From DATEOR01 sp036279015 (GTDB lineage: Bacteria > Actinomycetota > Thermoleophilia > Gaiellales > Gaiellaceae), in the NCBI GenBank assembly GCA_036279015.1, contig DASUJY010000074.1:84357-148356 (forward strand): a DNA stretch of 64,000 nt. Direction: 5' to 3'. Position 1 is the stretch's first letter. Each line of letters begins with the position of its first letter. Positions 60,457 to 64,000 of this stretch are shown here, piece by piece. The notes under the pieces are model-generated. The model was not told the DNA's origin. It saw only the letters and a program-made list of their open reading frames with translations, and did not search any database. The translations under genes were made by a program, and so were the position numbers.

Positions 60457-61058
60457 CGCCGGCTCAGGAGCTGCTTCGTCGACTTGATCAGCTGCTGGGG
60501 ATCGAAAGGCTTTCCGATGAACGCCTGCGCGCCCTCCCGCGCCGCGCGGGAGGCCGTCTCCTCGTCCACTTTGCCGCTGAACATGATCACGGGGATCGAC
60601 CCGAGGCCGTGCTGCTCCTGCATCCGGCGCAGCATCTCGAAGCCGTCCACCTGGGGCATCATGACGTCGAGGAGGACGAGGTCGGGCGGCTCGTCCTCGA
60701 GCGCGGCGAGCCCTTCCTGCGCGCTCCCCGCCTCGCGCACCGCGTAGCCGTCAGACTCCAGGCTGACGCGGACGAACTCGCGGAGCTGGCGGTCGTCGTC
60801 GACGATCAGGACGAGCGGCTGGGCGGCCGCCGACCCGGCGCCGCGGGACCCCGCGAGGAACGAGTCGAGGTCGGCGCGCCGGAAGCGGCGATGGCCGCCG
60901 GGCGTGTAGAAGGCGGGCAGGCGCCCGCCGTCCGACCATTTCCGGATCGTACTCTGGGCAACCCCGAGATACGTCGCGGCTTGGCCGAGCGTCAACCATT
61001 CCTGCCCTGCGCCGGCCGGAGTGACGCCACCTCGGCTCGTTCTGCGATCAGTGGCCAT
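60453..61058 (-). CDS. Response regulator with N-terminal BldC/MerR-type HTH and C-terminal receiver
   Basis: 201 residues from the ATG at 61058. Residues 22-68 (LTLGQAATYLGVAQSTIRKW ... GGHRRFRRADLDSFL) are an excisionase/BldC-like winged HTH. After a linker, residues 82-198 form a receiver with Asp87-89, the phospho-acceptor Asp131 (LLDVMMPQVDG), Ser161 and Lys183. The domain order is the reverse of common OmpR or NarL regulators. No histidine kinase is adjacent. PAP2 is coupled downstream. Confidence 0.9.
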   Translation of the reverse strand: MATDRRTSRGGVTPAGAGQEWLTLGQAATYLGVAQSTIRKWSDGGRLPAFYTPGGHRRFRRADLDSFLAGSRGAGSAAAQPLVLIVDDDRQLREFVRVSLESDGYAVREAGSAQEGLAALEDEPPDLVLLDVMMPQVDGFEMLRRMQEQHGLGSIPVIMFSGKVDEETASRAAREGAQAFIGKPFDPQQLIKSTKQLLSRR

Positions 61059-61100
61059 GTAAGGGCTCGCGCAATCTAGCAAGCCTGGGCTTTCCAACCG

Positions 61101-61352
61101 TCACGGGCTCGTGACCGTAACGGTGACCGTTCGCTGCGGGGTCAGCGTCGTGGGGACGAGCGTGCGTACCGAGGTGTTCGTCTCCTCCGAGCCCTCGCCG
61201 CTCTCGATCGCGCGGCCGAGCGCGAGGCCGGCGAAGAAGAGGACGGCGGCGACCACGAGCCGTGCGACCCAGGTGAGCACGCGGCGGCCGCGCCCGCGGC
61301 GCGCCCGGGAGCGATCGCGCGGGCGTGAGGGGGGCCGAAGCTCCGTCGCCAC
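61101..61352 (-). CDS. Small membrane protein with Thr-Val tail
   Basis: 83 residues from a GTG. A very basic N-terminus (Arg-rich, 1-24), one membrane helix (about 26-46), then a short extracytoplasmic tail ending QRTVTVTVTSP. It has the same plan as the 177-residue protein at 21556-22089. No function known. It lies one base after the preceding gene's stop on the same strand. Confidence 0.65.
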   Translation of the reverse strand: MATELRPPSRPRDRSRARRGRGRRVLTWVARLVVAAVLFFAGLALGRAIESGEGSEETNTSVRTLVPTTLTPQRTVTVTVTSP

Positions 61353-61353
61353 C

Positions 61354-61671
61354 TCAGGGACGGTAGTCGCTCGCGCCCTGCGAGTAGAGCGCGAACGCGG
61401 CGTCCTGGACGAGCGCGGTGTCCCTGATCCCCGCCCGGGCGCGAGGCGGGAGCGAGGCCACGACGACCTCGCGAACCCAGTCGTCGGCGGTCTCGTAGAC
61501 GCGCGCGAGCTCGGCGAGCGTGTAGTTCTGCCCGAGGCGACGGGGCAGCTCGGCGGCGACCGCCTCGACGAGCAGGATCAGGTGGCGCGAGCGCGCCGTG
61601 TCCTCCCCGGCCGCTTCGAGGCGCCGCTTGCCTTCGGCCCACTGGTGCCGTGCGTTCACGAGGCTCGACAT
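61354..61671 (-). CDS. Conserved-looking helical protein of unknown function, 105 residues
   Basis: ATG at 61671. Mostly helical, with YTLAELARVYETADDWVREVV in the middle and no Cys or membrane segment. It is placed in a tight series (DUF501, this gene, Thr-Val membrane protein) behind the FtsB-like gene, which suggests a cell-division or envelope context. Family not recognised. Confidence 0.65.
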   Translation of the reverse strand: MSSLVNARHQWAEGKRRLEAAGEDTARSRHLILLVEAVAAELPRRLGQNYTLAELARVYETADDWVREVVVASLPPRARAGIRDTALVQDAAFALYSQGASDYRP

Positions 61672-61680
61672 CAGCCCGTG

Positions 61681-62148
61681 TTACCCCTCACCCGACCGCT
61701 CGCAACGACGGTCCGGGCACCAGCGCTCGTCGAGCTCCTCGAGGACGCGCTCGCCGAGCTCGTACCCCGGGCGTGCGAGCGCGAAGGCGGCGTGGGCGTG
61801 CAAGCACTTGAGATTCTCCTTGCGCTTCGTGCCCGCGATCCCGACCGGGAGCTCGGGACGGAGCCTCCGTTGCTCTGCATCCGCGCGCGCGAGGCTCTCC
61901 CCGAGTGCCGCATCCTCGTGGGCAGCGCGAGAGAAGCGCGCGACCCCACCCCCGGCCTCGAGCCGGGCGATCCCGGCGACGAGCCAGGGGCAGGTCAGGT
62001 AGTAGGTGGTCGGGAAGGGCTCACCGTCGTCTCCGAACGGCGCCTGTTCCGTAACCGCCGGAAAGCCGTACGCGCAGCGAGTCGCAACCCGCCGGAACGG
62101 GCGGGCGGGGCGGCCCAGCTGCCAGGAGACGACTCGCGCGTCGTCCAC
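61681..62148 (-). CDS. DUF501 family protein
   Basis: 155 residues from a GTG at 62148. The family block FPTTYYLTCPWLVAGIARLE and the region GIAGTKRKENLKCLHAHAAFALA with conserved Cys/His residues mark DUF501. In actinobacteria it is regularly found beside ftsB and enolase (established context). Cys/His arrangement suggests metal binding. It follows the FtsB-like gene by 4 bases. Confidence 0.88.
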   Translation of the reverse strand: MDDARVVSWQLGRPARPFRRVATRCAYGFPAVTEQAPFGDDGEPFPTTYYLTCPWLVAGIARLEAGGGVARFSRAAHEDAALGESLARADAEQRRLRPELPVGIAGTKRKENLKCLHAHAAFALARPGYELGERVLEELDERWCPDRRCERSGEG

Positions 62149-62152
62149 CAGA

Positions 62153-62464
62153 TCATCGTACCGGCCTCGTTTCCGGGCTCCCGAGCCCCTTGACGATGAA
62201 CAGGTGCTCCCCGCGGCGGACGAGCCCGAGGCGGCGTGCTTCCCGCTCGACGAACTCGTCCTTGCTCGCGAACAGGAGCTTCCGGGTGAGCTCCTCGTTG
62301 TCGCGCTCGAGCGCCGCGATCGCCGCCTTGCGCGCTGCGACCTCGTCGCGCGCGTGCCGGTACGACGAGAGCGGGTGGATGTAGGAGAGGGCGATCAGGA
62401 GCAGGACGGCGGCGCCGGCCCAGCGGAGGGCGATCCTGGAGCGGGAGGGCTTGCGCCGGGCCAT
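62153..62464 (-). CDS. FtsB/DivIC-type septum formation initiator
   Basis: 103 residues. Basic N-terminus, one membrane helix (about 14-30), a coiled coil (about 36-68: ARDEVAARKAAIAALERDNEELTRKL) and a C-terminal REARRLGLVRRGEHLFIVK, the DivIC/FtsB signature. It belongs to the FtsQBL-type divisome complex outside the membrane. Confidence 0.87.
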   Translation of the reverse strand: MARRKPSRSRIALRWAGAAVLLLIALSYIHPLSSYRHARDEVAARKAAIAALERDNEELTRKLLFASKDEFVEREARRLGLVRRGEHLFIVKGLGSPETRPVR

Positions 62465-62545
62465 GGACGAACGAACTTCGACCGCGCCACGCGGCCTCCT
62501 GCCGGGATAGGGTCCGCTCGCCGCGGAGCCGGACGGACCGCAGGC

Positions 62546-63964
<1,419 letters not shown>

Positions 63965-64000
63965 GCCCTCCACGTTACCGTGGGCGGTGGAGCGCACCGT

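Noticed and set aside
60380..60470. Programmed frameshift fusing the response regulator to PAP2
   Set aside because: No slippery sequence is seen at the junction, both proteins are complete on their own, and the same ATAG geometry occurs at 50509; reinitiation explains it more simply.
61059..61097. Longer N-terminus of the HTH-receiver regulator starting at 61097
   Set aside because: The added residues are not part of the HTH and the ATG at 61058 gives the usual short leader.

Overview
The window is high-GC bacterial DNA, about 70 % G+C by eye, with almost wall-to-wall genes and widespread 4-base stop/start overlaps. It looks like an actinobacterium of the Thermoleophilia type (Gaiellales/Solirubrobacterales). 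That placement is inferred from the DUF3105, DUF2795 and DUF501 proteins, an actinobacterial-type LexA box (GAAC-N4-GTTC), and a Trp-Gln-Arg-Cys-Asp type Ig-like domain on a secreted cellulase. No 16S gene, IS element, prophage or CRISPR array was seen. One tRNA, Leu(UAA), is present.

Region 1 (1-20.8 kb) is an exopolysaccharide locus. Two paralogous GH5 cellulase-like proteins (one secreted, one lipoprotein) bracket a GT2 synthase and two GT4 glycosyltransferases. A leftward set follows: flippase, hexapeptide acetyltransferase, Wzy/ligase-type polymerase, a 47-residue membrane protein, Wzz, a CE4-type deacetylase, and a 1579-residue secreted multidomain protein ending in a dimethylformamidase-like domain. 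Divergent from that set are the priming phosphoglycosyltransferase and a Gfo/Idh/MocA dehydrogenase. Together these supply priming, sugar addition, flipping, polymerisation, length control, modification and trimming.

Region 2 (20.8-38.6 kb) is housekeeping and genome maintenance. It holds a lysozyme-fold secreted protein, tRNA-Leu, DUF3105, a DinG-type helicase with its own LexA box, RmuC, DUF2795, a NirK-like copper protein, an eRF1-like (baeRF/VLRF1) protein with a Zn ribbon, thioredoxin reductase, endonuclease III, and an AddAB-like helicase-nuclease pair.

Region 3 (38.6-46.8 kb) is one leftward operon with start/stop overlaps. It encodes an ABC sugar importer (ATPase, binding protein, two permeases, one with an unusual inserted beta-domain), then a cytoplasmic GH15 glucoamylase-like enzyme, a flavoprotein and a membrane-anchored beta-helix protein. 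A LacI/GalR-like operator lies in front.

Region 4 (46.8-64 kb) holds an isocitrate/isopropylmalate-type dehydrogenase, an MFS transporter and an alpha/beta hydrolase, then a 7Fe ferredoxin with an MBL-like protein. A long leftward operon follows: GAF-SpoIIE phosphatase, spermidine synthase-like protein, GDPD, L,D-transpeptidase, TlpA, CcmH, CcdA. The window ends with an HTH-receiver regulator, PAP2 phosphatase, DUF501, FtsB-like protein and pyruvate kinase.

The oddest recurrent signal is two genes (MBL-like and PAP2) that lack a well-placed ATG/GTG/TTG start. Both have an ATA codon overlapping the TAG stop of the upstream gene (ATAG), the same geometry as the many ATGA/GTGA/TTGA junctions elsewhere in the window.
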